From Sphingobacteriales bacterium TSM_CSS (GTDB lineage Bacteria; Bacteroidota; Bacteroidia; Chitinophagales; UBA2359), in the NCBI GenBank assembly GCA_002212985.1, contig NBMY01000147.1, positions 26,755-90,754 on the forward strand: DNA of 64,000 nt. The letters are read 5' to 3'. The notes under the pieces were generated by a model that did no database searches, had not been told where the DNA came from, and saw only the letters and a list, made by a program, of their open reading frames with translations. A program made the position numbers and the translations under genes. Positions 27,329 to 37,508 of this stretch are shown here, piece by piece. The stretch's first letter is position 1. Every line of letters starts with the position of its first letter.

Positions 27329-27919
27329 TTAGTGGTGGTGACTTTCTACTATTACACCGCCGTCTTTTTTGATAAGATTGGCTTCCAGTTCGTTTTCCAT
27401 TTCTTTTACATACACTTCCTCTGCCCCGCTTTGCTTTAATAAACCGGTTATTTTGGTAATATCGGCTTCTTCGTGGTACTTTTTAAGGCAAAAAGCCATC
27501 ACAAATTTGTCATCGGTAATGCGCGGGTCTAAAATTTCTGCATCGCGAAGTACCGAAAAACCATTGCGAATATAATAAACCACGGTCATACCTACCGAGG
27601 CGAACAATACGGTTAATTCAAAAGAAATGGGGCCGTATGCAGGAAAGCTGAAAAAGGGTTTACCACCCACAATAACTTTCCAGTCAATAGACATAATATA
27701 AGACATGGCAGTTAAGGCAAACAGGGTTCCAATTGCGCCAAACACAAACCCTATAGTATGCAGGCGGGTATCCTGCAATCCCATTGCTTCATCAAGGCCG
27801 TGTACCGGAAATGGGGTAAAAACTTCGTGCATCTGGTAACCTTCTTTGCGTACCTGAGTTACTGCATCCAGTAACACGTCGTCGTCGTTATAAACCCCAA
27901 CCAAATATTTATGTTTCAT
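27329..27919 (-). CDS. actD: Alternative complex III subunit ActD (DUF3341)
   Basis: 196 residues with two membrane segments (IGFVFGAIGTLFALTAMSYIM and ISFELTVLFASVGMTVVYYI). It begins with the DUF3341 ferredoxin-like part (YLVGVYNDDDVLLDAVTQVR) and ends with a His-rich VESHHH. Standard ACIII subunit, placed in the normal order after actC. Confidence 0.92.
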   Translation of the reverse strand: MKHKYLVGVYNDDDVLLDAVTQVRKEGYQMHEVFTPFPVHGLDEAMGLQDTRLHTIGFVFGAIGTLFALTAMSYIMSIDWKVIVGGKPFFSFPAYGPISFELTVLFASVGMTVVYYIRNGFSVLRDAEILDPRITDDKFVMAFCLKKYHEEADITKITGLLKQSGAEEVYVKEMENELEANLIKKDGGVIVESHHH

Positions 27920-27978
27920 TGTTGCTTATTTTTGAGTTTGCTTTGCTTGTTTTGAATTGGTCAAAAAAAACCCGTTTT

Positions 27979-29469
27979 TTACTTATCGTCTTTATCGTGC
28001 AAGGCACCGGCCAAGTTTGCACCGCCAAGGTATGTTTGTTCTTTATCTGCTTTCTCTTTTTCGGCAATTTTCTCAATATATTGGTCGCCGGCTACTTTCA
28101 AAATGGCTTTTACTTCTGCCATGGCAATTACAGGCAAATAGCGGCAGAAAATGAGGAAAAGTGTCATGAAAATACCCAATGTGCCTACGAAAATACCAAC
28201 CTCCACCCATGTGGGTGAATAGTAAGTCCAGCTTGAAGGAATATAGTCGCGGTGAAGTGAAGTAACAATTATCACAAAACGCTCAAACCACATGCCTATA
28301 TTGATGAAGATAGACATAATAAAAGTTACGACTATACTTCTTCTCAATTTCTTGAACCAGAAAATTTGGGGTGACAGTACGTTGCAGGTCATCATTGACC
28401 AGTAAGCCCACCAGTAAGGAGCGGGCTCAACACCCAAAAGCGGCCCGAAAATGAACGGGTCGGCTACCCTGTTGCGAATGAACACCCATTGCTCGTAAAC
28501 ATTACCCGAATACCAGGCCACAAAGAACTCGGTAATATAGGCAATACCCACAATGGAGCCGGTCATTACAATGATTTTGTTCATTGATTCGATGTGGGCA
28601 ATGGTAATGTATTGCTCAAGCCCCATTACCTTTCTGGCAATAAGCATAAGGGTTAAAACCATTGCAAAACCCGAAAAGATAGCACCGGCAACAAAGTACG
28701 GAGGAAATATAGTGGTATGCCAGCCGGGAATAACCGAAGTGGCAAAGTCGAAACTTACTATTGAGTGAACCGATAATACCAGTGGCGTTGACAATCCGGC
28801 CAAAACAAGGCTGAGCGATTCAAAACGCTGCCATTGTTTGGCAGTTCCTGTCCACCCGAAACTTAACCGCGAGTAAATTTTGCGAGCCAATCCTTTGGTA
28901 CGGTCGCGAATAGAGGCTATATCGGGTAAAAGCCCGGTGTACCAAAACAAAAGCGAAACGGTAAAATAGGTACTGATTGCAAATACGTCCCACAGCAGCG
29001 GCGAGTTAAAGTTTGGCCACAAAATACCGCGGGTATTGGGGTATGGAAAGATGAAAAATGCCATCCAAATACGACCCATGTGAATAAGCGGAAACAAACC
29101 GGCACACATTACCGCAAATATGGTCATGGCTTCTGCCGCCCGGTTTACCCCGGTACGCCATCTTTGCCTGAACAAGAGCAGAATTGCCGAAATAAGTGTT
29201 CCGGCGTGTCCAATACCAATCCACCATACAAAGTTGGTAATATCCCATGCCCAGTTTACGGTTTTGTTCAAACCCCACACACCAATCCCTTTCCAAATGG
29301 TGTATAAAATGAGCAGGACACCTACGGTAGCAACTGCACCCGACACCAGCAGAGCTATCCACCAAAGGCGAGGTGGTTGTTCAATGCTGCGGCTGATGTC
29401 TTCTGTAATATCGTGATAAGACTTATTGCCGTTAATTAGCGGCTCTCTTATGGGCGATGTATAATGCAT
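27979..29469 (-). CDS. actC: Alternative complex III quinone-binding subunit ActC (NrfD-like)
   Basis: 496 residues with about ten membrane segments, the NrfD/PsrC fold that binds and oxidises menaquinol. Conserved pieces include [40 protein letters not shown] and [19 protein letters not shown]. The quinone site sits near the periplasmic side next to ActB. A charged C-terminal tail follows the last helix. Confidence 0.94.
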   Translation of the reverse strand: MHYTSPIREPLINGNKSYHDITEDISRSIEQPPRLWWIALLVSGAVATVGVLLILYTIWKGIGVWGLNKTVNWAWDITNFVWWIGIGHAGTLISAILLLFRQRWRTGVNRAAEAMTIFAVMCAGLFPLIHMGRIWMAFFIFPYPNTRGILWPNFNSPLLWDVFAISTYFTVSLLFWYTGLLPDIASIRDRTKGLARKIYSRLSFGWTGTAKQWQRFESLSLVLAGLSTPLVLSVHSIVSFDFATSVIPGWHTTIFPPYFVAGAIFSGFAMVLTLMLIARKVMGLEQYITIAHIESMNKIIVMTGSIVGIAYITEFFVAWYSGNVYEQWVFIRNRVADPFIFGPLLGVEPAPYWWAYWSMMTCNVLSPQIFWFKKLRRSIVVTFIMSIFINIGMWFERFVIIVTSLHRDYIPSSWTYYSPTWVEVGIFVGTLGIFMTLFLIFCRYLPVIAMAEVKAILKVAGDQYIEKIAEKEKADKEQTYLGGANLAGALHDKDDK

Positions 29470-29579
29470 AGTAAGAAACTTTTTTTTTCTTTATTTTCCG
29501 AAGTGTTGAATCTACACAACTCTTCTTAAATATGCTTTTACTTTTTATTAACTGTGTCCTTCATGTTTAACCTCTTGTT

Positions 29580-32500
29580 TTAACTCTCCGTAGCCTCCCG
29601 GTTTCTGATTTGTGTCATATAAGCTACACCGGGCAGCACATGCAAATCTTCAAGTAAGCGATAGCTGCGTTCATTGGCGCTCAATATTGATACGGTTGTT
29701 TCAGGGTTGTTTACATCACCAAAAACAATAGCATCGGCCGGGCAAGCCTGCTGACAGGCGGTTAAAATATCGGTTTCCTTCAACTGTCGTCCTTCTCTTT
29801 TGGCTGCCAATTTACCTTCCTGTATGCGCTGCACACAGAAACTGCATTTCTCAATAACCCCGCGTGAGCGCACCGTAACATCGGGGTTCAGCACCATGCG
29901 GGTAAGGTCTTCCACCATAATGTACTCATCATTGTCAAAGATGGTTCCTTTGTAGAAACTGTCGGCCCCTTGGTAGTCAAACCAGTTAAAGCGGCGCACT
30001 TTATAGGGGCAGTTGTTGGCGCAGTAGCGGGTACCAATACAACGGTTATAAGCCATTTGGTTTATACCCTCGCTGCTGTGGTTGGTTGCTGCCACCGGAC
30101 AAACGTTTTCGCAGGGTGCGTTGTCGCAATGCTGGCACATCATGGGCATAAACGTCACATCGGGGTTTTCCATATCTCCCGAATAGTAGCGGTCTATGCG
30201 CATCCAGTGCATTTCGTGTGCCCGTTTCACCTCGTCTGCACCAACAATAGGCACATTGTTTTCAATATTGCAGGCTGTAACACAGGCACCGCAGCCAACA
30301 CAAGTGTTCAGGTCTATTGCCAAACCCCAGTGGTGGCCTCTTTTATACAACTCGGTATGCGGGCCAAATTCATTGTCTTTGCCATAAAGGGTAAAGAAAT
30401 ATTCATCGGGGTGGTCTTTCAGTTTTTTGGTCAACTCATTGCCTGCCCACGGATTTTTCTCATAGGTTACCAGTTCGGTTTCCCGTATAAGGGGGCGTTT
30501 GTTGTTGCCAACGCCGGTATCGTCAATGGTGTGGTGTGTTTGGGTTCGGGCCATTTCTACCGTTCCGCCCACTTTTTCAACAGATACGCCATTGGTTACT
30601 ATATAGGTAAACTGGTTGCCGTTAAAGCCAACAAATGGAAACGCATTTTGCCCAACATTGCATTGCTCGGCTCCTGCTTTGGTTCTGCCATAGCCCAATG
30701 CAACAGAAATGGTATCGGCTTTTTGCCCGGGTTGGAAAACAAGCGGCAGTTTAACCGAGTAATTACCGGCTTTTACTTCTAACAAGTCATACTCTTTCCA
30801 GCCTTTTTCATCGGCCAAAGACTTGGCAACTGCCGCATAATTGCTCCAGCATACTTTTGAAATAGGCTCAGGGGTTTCCTGAAGGAAGGGGTTGTTGGCA
30901 TAGCGGCCATCGCCCATAACTACGTTTTCGTACACCACCAGTTTAAGCCCCGATGCACCCGAAGCTGCCTGTGCAACAGCTTGTGCGGCGGCAGCGACAT
31001 TACCCTGTGCCGACACGGCGTTGCCCCCGGATGTGCCGGCGCTTTCGGCAGCATTGTTCCTTTGAATAGCGCTATTTGCATACATGCCGCCAATTACACC
31101 AACAGCGGTTTTACCCGGGTTATTCACCTCAAAAACGCCGTCGTGCAGGGTTTTATCCCAAAAAGCATCAAAATTAGACAGTAAACTTTGCTTCGCAAAT
31201 ATATTTTGTTGCCAGTAAGCCCGAATATAATCATAGTAAGATGCCTGATTTCCCGACCAGCGCAGCAGGCTTTCCTGAGCCTGACGGGTATCGAATAAAG
31301 AGGCAATGGTAGGTTGTTGCAAGTTATAATAGCCCGATTTTACTTCGGCATCGCCCCAAGATTCGAGGTAGTGATTATCGGGGCAAAGCAAGGTGCAGTG
31401 TTGGGCGGTTTCGTCTAAGCGGTCGCTGAAAGAAATACTGAGGGGCACTTTTTTCAATCCGCTTACGAATTTTTCAGCTTCGCGGTAGTTGTAGGCGGGG
31501 TTAACTCCATAAACAATGATTGCCCCTACCCTGCCGCTGTTCATATCGTCAACCAATGCAGCCATAGCTTTGTCGTCGCCCTGATACAGGTTGTAAGATT
31601 GCCCCATATCAATCGTGCTGCCATAGTTGCCCAGCAGGTTGTTAATGGCATTTACCACCATTTGCACGTTGGCATCATTTGAACCGCTTACTACCAAAGA
31701 TTTTCCGCGGTTGGCTGCTAATTCCATGGCTGCCTGTTTTAAGGCTGCCGTAACCTTGGCATCTAAATTAACGGCAGGTCCACCGCCGCCCAATTCGTTG
31801 TACAGGGCTACTGCTACGGCACCTTCTTCGGTGGGGCTTACGGTAAAGCGTTTATCGGCTTTGCCGCCGGTAATGGTCATAAGCGATTCAAACTGCCAGT
31901 GTTTTGACATGGCAGGCTGCTCTTTGCTTACTTTGCGGTTTTTAACGTATTGTTTGGTAAATTCTACCGGTGAAACCCATGTGCCAAGAAAATCGGCACC
32001 AATGCCCACTATTACCTGTGCCTTGCTGAAATCGTAAGAAGGAATTGCTTTTTTACCGAACATCTGCTCATTGGCCGAAGTAATGCCGTTGTAAGAAACG
32101 GCATCAAAGGTAACATGGCGGGTAGTGGGATATTTTGCTTTAAAATCGTTGAAAACCTGCAGGGTGCTTGGGCTTGCTACTGTACCGGTGAGCAGTACAA
32201 TAGCACCCGATGTTGCTGCAAGCTGTCGGCTTACCTCTGTATCAACGGTTTGCCAGTCGGTGCGCTCGCCGCCTTTTCGCGGGGTTGTGCTTCGCGAGCC
32301 ATCGTACAGGCTAACCACTGATGCCTGCGCCCTTGCGCTGGTACCACCCCGGGTGATGGCAGACAGGGTATTGCCTTCAATTTTTATTGGACGGCCTTCA
32401 CGCGTTTTTACCAGAACACTGCAATAATCATTGCCGTTCAGGAAAGTTGATGCGTAATAGCTGGCAATTGAAGGGGTCACATCTTCCGGTTTTACCGCGT

Positions 32501-32732
32501 AGGGAATAATTCTCTTTACCGGTATTTCACAACTGGCAGCCACTGCGGCGGCCGTTACGCTGAAACCCAGCACTTTCAGAAAATCACGGCGCGAAGCGGT
32601 ATTTTCGTTAACCACATTGCCCAACTCCTGCAAGAGGGGTAATTCTTCGGGAAATTCGTTGCGCTTATTTTGAAGGAACTTTGCGTCTTCGTTCAATTCC
32701 TCGAAACCTTTCCAATACTTCTTGTGCTGCAT
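29580..32732 (-). CDS. actB: Alternative complex III iron-sulfur subunit ActB (TAT-exported)
   Basis: 1050 residues. A TAT-variant signal lies near residues 45-70 (SRRDFLKVLGFSVTAAAVAA). A molybdopterin-oxidoreductase-like domain follows, lacking a recognisable cofactor-binding signature. The C-terminal ferredoxin domain has four cluster-binding blocks: NTCVGCGACVTACNIEN, CQHCDNAPCENVCPVAATNH, NRCIGTRYCANNCPY and CSFCVQRIQEG with CQQACPADAI. It carries electrons from quinol to the hemes. A low-complexity Ala/Ser/Gln/Gly stretch is encoded at about 30950-31080, between the two domains. Confidence 0.95.
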   Translation of the reverse strand: MQHKKYWKGFEELNEDAKFLQNKRNEFPEELPLLQELGNVVNENTASRRDFLKVLGFSVTAAAVAASCEIPVKRIIPYAVKPEDVTPSIASYYASTFLNGNDYCSVLVKTREGRPIKIEGNTLSAITRGGTSARAQASVVSLYDGSRSTTPRKGGERTDWQTVDTEVSRQLAATSGAIVLLTGTVASPSTLQVFNDFKAKYPTTRHVTFDAVSYNGITSANEQMFGKKAIPSYDFSKAQVIVGIGADFLGTWVSPVEFTKQYVKNRKVSKEQPAMSKHWQFESLMTITGGKADKRFTVSPTEEGAVAVALYNELGGGGPAVNLDAKVTAALKQAAMELAANRGKSLVVSGSNDANVQMVVNAINNLLGNYGSTIDMGQSYNLYQGDDKAMAALVDDMNSGRVGAIIVYGVNPAYNYREAEKFVSGLKKVPLSISFSDRLDETAQHCTLLCPDNHYLESWGDAEVKSGYYNLQQPTIASLFDTRQAQESLLRWSGNQASYYDYIRAYWQQNIFAKQSLLSNFDAFWDKTLHDGVFEVNNPGKTAVGVIGGMYANSAIQRNNAAESAGTSGGNAVSAQGNVAAAAQAVAQAASGASGLKLVVYENVVMGDGRYANNPFLQETPEPISKVCWSNYAAVAKSLADEKGWKEYDLLEVKAGNYSVKLPLVFQPGQKADTISVALGYGRTKAGAEQCNVGQNAFPFVGFNGNQFTYIVTNGVSVEKVGGTVEMARTQTHHTIDDTGVGNNKRPLIRETELVTYEKNPWAGNELTKKLKDHPDEYFFTLYGKDNEFGPHTELYKRGHHWGLAIDLNTCVGCGACVTACNIENNVPIVGADEVKRAHEMHWMRIDRYYSGDMENPDVTFMPMMCQHCDNAPCENVCPVAATNHSSEGINQMAYNRCIGTRYCANNCPYKVRRFNWFDYQGADSFYKGTIFDNDEYIMVEDLTRMVLNPDVTVRSRGVIEKCSFCVQRIQEGKLAAKREGRQLKETDILTACQQACPADAIVFGDVNNPETTVSILSANERSYRLLEDLHVLPGVAYMTQIRNREATES

Positions 32733-32813
32733 TTGGCTATATATCTTAGTGATTTCGACTATATTTTTCGAAAATTATTAATTTTAATTGTGCTTGGGTA
32801 GTGTTTTCCGTTA

Positions 32814-34073
32814 TTAATAGTGGCATTTCTGGCACTCCAAACCGCCAATATCTTCTACGGTCACTTGTTTAATTTTACCGCTTTTCAAATCTTCGTGCAA
32901 TTTTTCGTAAGACTTGTAAAATTCATTGCCCGAAAAATTAACATTTGTTTGGCGGTGGCAATTGATGCACCAACCCATACCCAATGAGGCATTTTGGCGC
33001 ATTACTTCCATTTCTTCTACCGGCCCGTGGCAGGTTTGGCAAGCAACCCCGCCGGCTTTTACGTGTTGTGAGTGGTTAAAATAAACATGGTCGGGAAGGT
33101 TGTGAATGCGCACCCACTCTACCGGTTTTTGCTCATAGTTTGGTATGTACTGCAACTTGTCGGGGTCCCAGCCTACTGCTTTGTAAATTTTCCCAATTTC
33201 TTCTTTACCATATTTTGGACCTTGGTTAATGGCTTTATGGCAGTTCATACACAAACTGGGCGAAGGAATTACGGCCGACTTGCCTTTAGAAGCACCCGAA
33301 TGGCAATACTGGCAGTCTATCTTATTTACCCCGGCATGCAACTGGTGCGAGAATTTTATGGGTTGTGCAGGCGCATACCCTTGTTGGCGTCCGAGTTTGG
33401 TAGCGCTGTCAACGGTGGCATACCCCAAAAAAATGAGTATTGCCAGCGAACCCAAGGCCATCATTTTTTTGCTGAAAAGAATTTTACCCAGCGGAATGGC
33501 ATCGGGCATCAATTCGCCCATTTTCTCGCGGAGCATTTTGCCCAAAGTACCTGTAATGCGGCTGAGTATTAAAGCAACGGCCAGCAGAACGGCGGCAATA
33601 ATGGTAAGAAACAGGGTTATGGTATTGGGCGAGCCGCCTGCCGGAGCAGGAGCGGCAGCACCTGTGGCAGCCGGAGCGGCAGCGGCCGGGTTGTCGGTTT
33701 CTACCTTAATATAAGTAAGCACTGCGTCAATATCTGCATTAGATAAACTAAAGGCAGGCATAACGGTCTTATTAAATTCATTATAAATAGCCACTGCTTT
33801 GGGGTCATTGGCTTTTATAAGATCCTGCGAATTTTTAATCCACTTGTACAGCCATTCCTTATCATATTTATCATATACGCCGGCAAGCGCAGGGCCTACC
33901 AGTTTTTGATTAATACGGTGGCAACTGGTACACTGTCCGGTAAATATAGTCTGTCCTTTTTTGTATGCCTCACCGGCGCGCGGATCTGCCGCATCTTGCG
34001 CCCAAACAGACAAATTGCAGGCAAATAATACAAAAACGGTAATGAGTAAGCTGAAACGCCTTATACTAAACAT
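32814..34073 (-). CDS. actA: Alternative complex III multiheme cytochrome ActA (six hemes)
   Basis: 419 residues. After a signal peptide comes a monoheme domain with CTSCH at 48-52 (methionine ligand likely in TVMPAFSLS), then an Ala/Pro linker, two membrane segments (about 157-178 and 210-228), and a pentaheme part with CQYCH, CMNCH, CQTCH, CINCH and CQKCH. Six CXXCH motifs in all; the pentaheme part is the ActA core. The extra flexible N-terminal cytochrome domain is well placed to pass electrons to the CuA centre of subunit II, which lacks a heme c of its own. First gene of the operon. Confidence 0.94.
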   Translation of the reverse strand: MFSIRRFSLLITVFVLFACNLSVWAQDAADPRAGEAYKKGQTIFTGQCTSCHRINQKLVGPALAGVYDKYDKEWLYKWIKNSQDLIKANDPKAVAIYNEFNKTVMPAFSLSNADIDAVLTYIKVETDNPAAAAPAATGAAAPAPAGGSPNTITLFLTIIAAVLLAVALILSRITGTLGKMLREKMGELMPDAIPLGKILFSKKMMALGSLAILIFLGYATVDSATKLGRQQGYAPAQPIKFSHQLHAGVNKIDCQYCHSGASKGKSAVIPSPSLCMNCHKAINQGPKYGKEEIGKIYKAVGWDPDKLQYIPNYEQKPVEWVRIHNLPDHVYFNHSQHVKAGGVACQTCHGPVEEMEVMRQNASLGMGWCINCHRQTNVNFSGNEFYKSYEKLHEDLKSGKIKQVTVEDIGGLECQKCHY

Positions 34074-34156
34074 ATTGATTGGATCTGTTTTTACTTCAAT
34101 TTTTAACTCAACAACTAAGAATTATGTTAAAATGCGTTAACAGTTTTTTGGCGGTG

Positions 34157-34164
34157 CAAATTTA
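34157..34164 (-). promoter_or_regulatory. Possible promoter of the ACIII-oxidase operon
   Basis: On the minus strand this reads TAAATTTG, matching TAnnTTTG, 84 bases upstream of the actA ATG. No convincing -33 element at the expected distance. Confidence 0.45.
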
Positions 34165-34441
34165 TAGATTATAACCGTAAAAAAAACACCGCCGCTATTT
34201 TTTTTCATTGTTTAGACAACTTCTAAATAAATTTGCCTTTATTTAGAGCTTTTTCGGCTTTTTGCAGGTGCTAAAACTAATTGTTACACTTTGCACATTC
34301 AATAAACAAGGTAAAAATAAGTTTGTTAGCCGAACTTTCAAATTTTTCTGAAAATTTTGAAAAAAGTAGATTTCCGGCAGGTTGGCTAAAAACAAGGGCA
34401 ACCAATTTGCGCCAGATACATTTTGGAAGGTTTGTCCGTGT

Positions 34442-34473
34442 TTTGTGTATTCGGTAAAAAATGCCTACTTTTG
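34442..34473 (+). promoter_or_regulatory. Promoter of the small membrane-protein gene
   Basis: TTTG at 34442-34445, then 20 bases, then TACTTTTG at 34466-34473: a textbook Bacteroidota pair. The leader before the ATG at 34544 would be about 64 bases. The rest of the 34074-34543 interval holds no gene I can support. Confidence 0.65.
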
Positions 34474-34543
34474 TCTGTTTTTACCAACTAACCGTTTTGA
34501 AAACCACCCTATTCTTTTATTCAAACCATTTTATTGTTCTAAT

Positions 34544-35041
34544 ATGTTTAATAATATAGGTACAACAGAGTTATTGGTTTTTGCCATTGGGGCAATTATT
34601 GTTATTTACATTTTAATGCGTGTTGCCCGGTTTTTCTTCCGCATTTTGTTTTTTGTGGCTGTTATTGCTGCATTGTTTTACTTTATAAGCGGCAGAAGTA
34701 TTACCAGCTTTTTTTCTACACCCACCATTGAAGGCCTTTTTGAAAAAACTACACTAACCAATATGTATCACAACACCTGCAAAGGCGGCACTGCCACCGA
34801 TGCAAAGTGCGCCTGCATAGTAAATGTGGTGTATAGCGATTTGAAGGTTAAATATACCGATGCCGGCATAAAAGATTTGGATAACAACAAGATGCTGCTG
34901 ATGGTAGAGGTACGCAGCAGTGTTAAAAAACATGCATCTGAAATGGAGGCTTGCTTAAAACAGAAAGGAAGCGAGGGGCTGAAGTTTCTGGAAATTCTGA
35001 AAGATGTCGTGAATAAGCCGGCGCCAACTCCGCAGAAATAG
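34544..35041 (+). CDS. Small membrane protein, unknown function
   Basis: 165 residues from ATG at 34544, which follows the promoter; the frame is open upstream but that part lies across the promoter. Two hydrophobic segments (ELLVFAIGAIIVIYILM and FFRILFFVAVIAALFYFI) are followed by a soluble domain with a cysteine cluster (YHNTCKGGTATDAKCACIVN) and a later MEACLKQKG. The four cysteines could form disulfides. No family recognised. A strong stem-loop terminator follows. Confidence 0.7.
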   Translation: MFNNIGTTELLVFAIGAIIVIYILMRVARFFFRILFFVAVIAALFYFISGRSITSFFSTPTIEGLFEKTTLTNMYHNTCKGGTATDAKCACIVNVVYSDLKVKYTDAGIKDLDNNKMLLMVEVRSSVKKHASEMEACLKQKGSEGLKFLEILKDVVNKPAPTPQK

Positions 35042-35082
35042 CTTTCCTTTTGGGGAGCGCAGTTAAGCATCGGGAGAAAAAA

Positions 35083-35126
35083 GAAAAGTGCAACATTTGC
35101 TGTAAGTAGCAGACGTTGCACTTTTC
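35083..35126. terminator. Bidirectional terminator between convergent genes
   Basis: GAAAAGTGCAAC (35083-35094) pairs perfectly with GTTGCACTTTTC (35115-35126) around a 20-base loop. The A-rich and T-rich stem ends serve both the plus-strand membrane protein and the minus-strand protease gene. Confidence 0.8.
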
Positions 35127-35146
35127 AGTTATCCGACAAGTTAAGT

Positions 35147-37264
35147 TTACCTCGTATTCATATCATTAATGATAGAAACAGCTTCAAGGAGGTAAACATC
35201 TTTGGTAAGTTTTGTGGTAAAATCTTTGGCGCGCGCCAGTTTTGCCGTATCGCCCGCCATTTCCGATACATCGGATTGGAGCGATTGTATGGCAAGTTCG
35301 GGAATTACGCGGGTAATGTCGTTGAATTTTTTGTTTTGGGCTTCGTTTTGCTTTTGTTCTGCCCGATATTTTTCAAGGTTCAGCGTTTCGGTAGTATTGT
35401 CGCGTTGTTCTTTGAGGTAAGCTGCCTGTTGCTCAATAAGTTGGAAGGTGGAGTTGTTATCAATTCGCTGATGGCTTTGGCTCTTAATTTTTTCAATACT
35501 GAACGAGTTGGGGCTTTGCCAGGGCGTATATTTGGTAGCTGCAATTTGGTCGAAAGGCATGGCATACTGCTGTTCTTTTTCGCCCACTTCAATTTGAGCA
35601 TACTTATCGGGCAATGTTATATCGGGAATAACGCCGTTGAGTTGTGTGGTATGTCCGTTAATGCGGTAAAATTTTTGAATAGTGAGTTTAAGTGACCCCA
35701 TTGGGCGCAGGGCGTTGTCGGCAACCAAAGCATCGAGGTTGGTAAACCGTTGTACGGTTCCTTTACCATAGGTGGCTTTGCTGCCTACTATAACGGCTCG
35801 CCCGTAATCTTGCATGGCTGCTGCCATAATTTCGGAAGCAGATGCGCTAAACTGGTTTACCAATATGACCAGCGGCCCGCCGTAATGCGTTTGCGGGTCG
35901 CGGTCTTCATATACGTAAGGTACTTCATCGCGCGATTTTACCTGTACAATGGGTCCGCTGTCAACAAACAAGCCTGCCATATCTACCACATCTCTGAGCG
36001 AGCCGCCTCCATTGTCGCGAAGGTCGAGAATAATACCGTTTACGCCTTCGGCTTTCAGTTTGCTGATTTCTTTTGCCACGTCGTCGGCACAGTTTCTGCC
36101 GTCCTGGTGGTTAAAATCGGCATAAAACTTGGGTAGGTTTATGTACCCTGTAGTAGTGGCTAATTGCGTATCTTTTACCAGTGCAGATTTTGCGTATCCT
36201 TCTTCTATCATCACCACATCGCGAATGATGGAAATAACCTTAACGGTTCCGTCAACTTTTTTGATGGTAAGCCTTACTTCGGTTCCTTTTTTGCCCCGAA
36301 TAAGTTGCACGGCATCATCAAGGCGCATATCCACCACATCAACTGGTTCATCGGCGCCTTGTGCTACCTTTAAAATAACATCATCTACCTGCAATTCTCC
36401 CTGCCTTGCCGAAGGGCTGCCGGGTACAATGCTAATTACTTTAATATATCCGTCTTTTTCCTGAAGGGTAGCGCCTATACCCTCTAAGCGGCCCGAAAGT
36501 GAAATATCGAAATCTTCTTTGGCTTTGGGCGGGAAATAATTGCTATGCGGGTCATAAGCCGAGGTAATGGCATTGAGGTAGGCTGCCAGACGGTCGTCGG
36601 GGGTAATTTTGTCCATGCGGTTAAACCAGCTGTCCTGAGTTTTCAGCACTTTTTGGCGTGCTTCTGCCTCCATTTCTTCAAGGTTCCTGGATTTATATGT
36701 TTTGTCGCCTTTTTCAACCGCTTTTTCCTGTTCTTCCATCATATCGGCAAGGCGCACCATGGTTTGATATTTGAGCGACTGATACCAGCGTGTTTTTAAC
36801 TCTTCTTTGGTTTGAACATAACCCAGTTTTTTGGAGTCGAGTTCCAGGGATTCTTCCTTAGTAAAATCAAACGGTTGTTGAAGAATTTGGTTGTAGTAGG
36901 TTTTAGCCTCTGCCACCCTTTCATCAATAATTTTTACCGAAAGGTTCAGGAAATCGAAACTTACGTCCAAAATCTGGTTGTCAATTTTGGTTTTGTATTT
37001 TTCTAATTCTGCAACATCGGGCTGAAGCAGGAACCGTTTGGTGGGGTCCAAATCATCGAGGTACAGGTTGTACACTCTTTCGGAAAACTGATTGTCTATG
37101 GGCAGCGGTTCATAATGTTCCGATGCCAAATCCTGCATGATTACCCGAAGTATGGCTTCTCCTTTTTCGGGAAGCGGCGGGTTTTGGTTCTCCTGTGAGT
37201 GTCCGAACACAAAAACACCTGTAATAATAAATGGCAATGTTAAACCGAAAAATTTCCTAATCAT
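35147..37264 (-). CDS. prc: Carboxy-terminal processing (tail-specific) protease
   Basis: 705 residues with a signal peptide. A long N-terminal helical region precedes a PDZ domain (GIGATLQEKDGYIKVISIVP, GSPSARQGELQVDDVILKV). The S41 catalytic domain follows, with GIILDLRDNGGG, the nucleophile serine in NQFSASASEIMAAAMQDYG and the general-base lysine in GSKATYGKGTVQ. A C-terminal DUF3340-type helical part ends the chain. It degrades or trims periplasmic proteins from the C-terminus. Length and order match Prc/Tsp of Bacteroidota. Confidence 0.95.
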   Translation of the reverse strand: MIRKFFGLTLPFIITGVFVFGHSQENQNPPLPEKGEAILRVIMQDLASEHYEPLPIDNQFSERVYNLYLDDLDPTKRFLLQPDVAELEKYKTKIDNQILDVSFDFLNLSVKIIDERVAEAKTYYNQILQQPFDFTKEESLELDSKKLGYVQTKEELKTRWYQSLKYQTMVRLADMMEEQEKAVEKGDKTYKSRNLEEMEAEARQKVLKTQDSWFNRMDKITPDDRLAAYLNAITSAYDPHSNYFPPKAKEDFDISLSGRLEGIGATLQEKDGYIKVISIVPGSPSARQGELQVDDVILKVAQGADEPVDVVDMRLDDAVQLIRGKKGTEVRLTIKKVDGTVKVISIIRDVVMIEEGYAKSALVKDTQLATTTGYINLPKFYADFNHQDGRNCADDVAKEISKLKAEGVNGIILDLRDNGGGSLRDVVDMAGLFVDSGPIVQVKSRDEVPYVYEDRDPQTHYGGPLVILVNQFSASASEIMAAAMQDYGRAVIVGSKATYGKGTVQRFTNLDALVADNALRPMGSLKLTIQKFYRINGHTTQLNGVIPDITLPDKYAQIEVGEKEQQYAMPFDQIAATKYTPWQSPNSFSIEKIKSQSHQRIDNNSTFQLIEQQAAYLKEQRDNTTETLNLEKYRAEQKQNEAQNKKFNDITRVIPELAIQSLQSDVSEMAGDTAKLARAKDFTTKLTKDVYLLEAVSIINDMNTR

Positions 37265-37508
37265 AATTTTGTATGGTTGTTGGCATTTTTTAAAAGGTAA
37301 AGCGCATGAGCTAAAAACAAATGAAACTACAGGCTTTTTAACTGCTTCGGCAATGGTGAAATTTTACTTTTTTTATACCTGTAAGGGCAAAACTGCTGCT
37401 GTAGCACCCTTATATATCACCTGCCTGTCAAAAAATTGGTCGTTTATTCCTTTTGTTTAGAGGGTAACAATACGGTTTTGGTTTAAGTTTAAAAACGTTT
37501 TTTGTGTT

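Noticed and set aside
34074..34441. Possible RNA gene in the AT-rich gap upstream of actA
   Set aside because: No tRNA cloverleaf, conserved riboswitch core or strong stem was found; promoters explain the interval.
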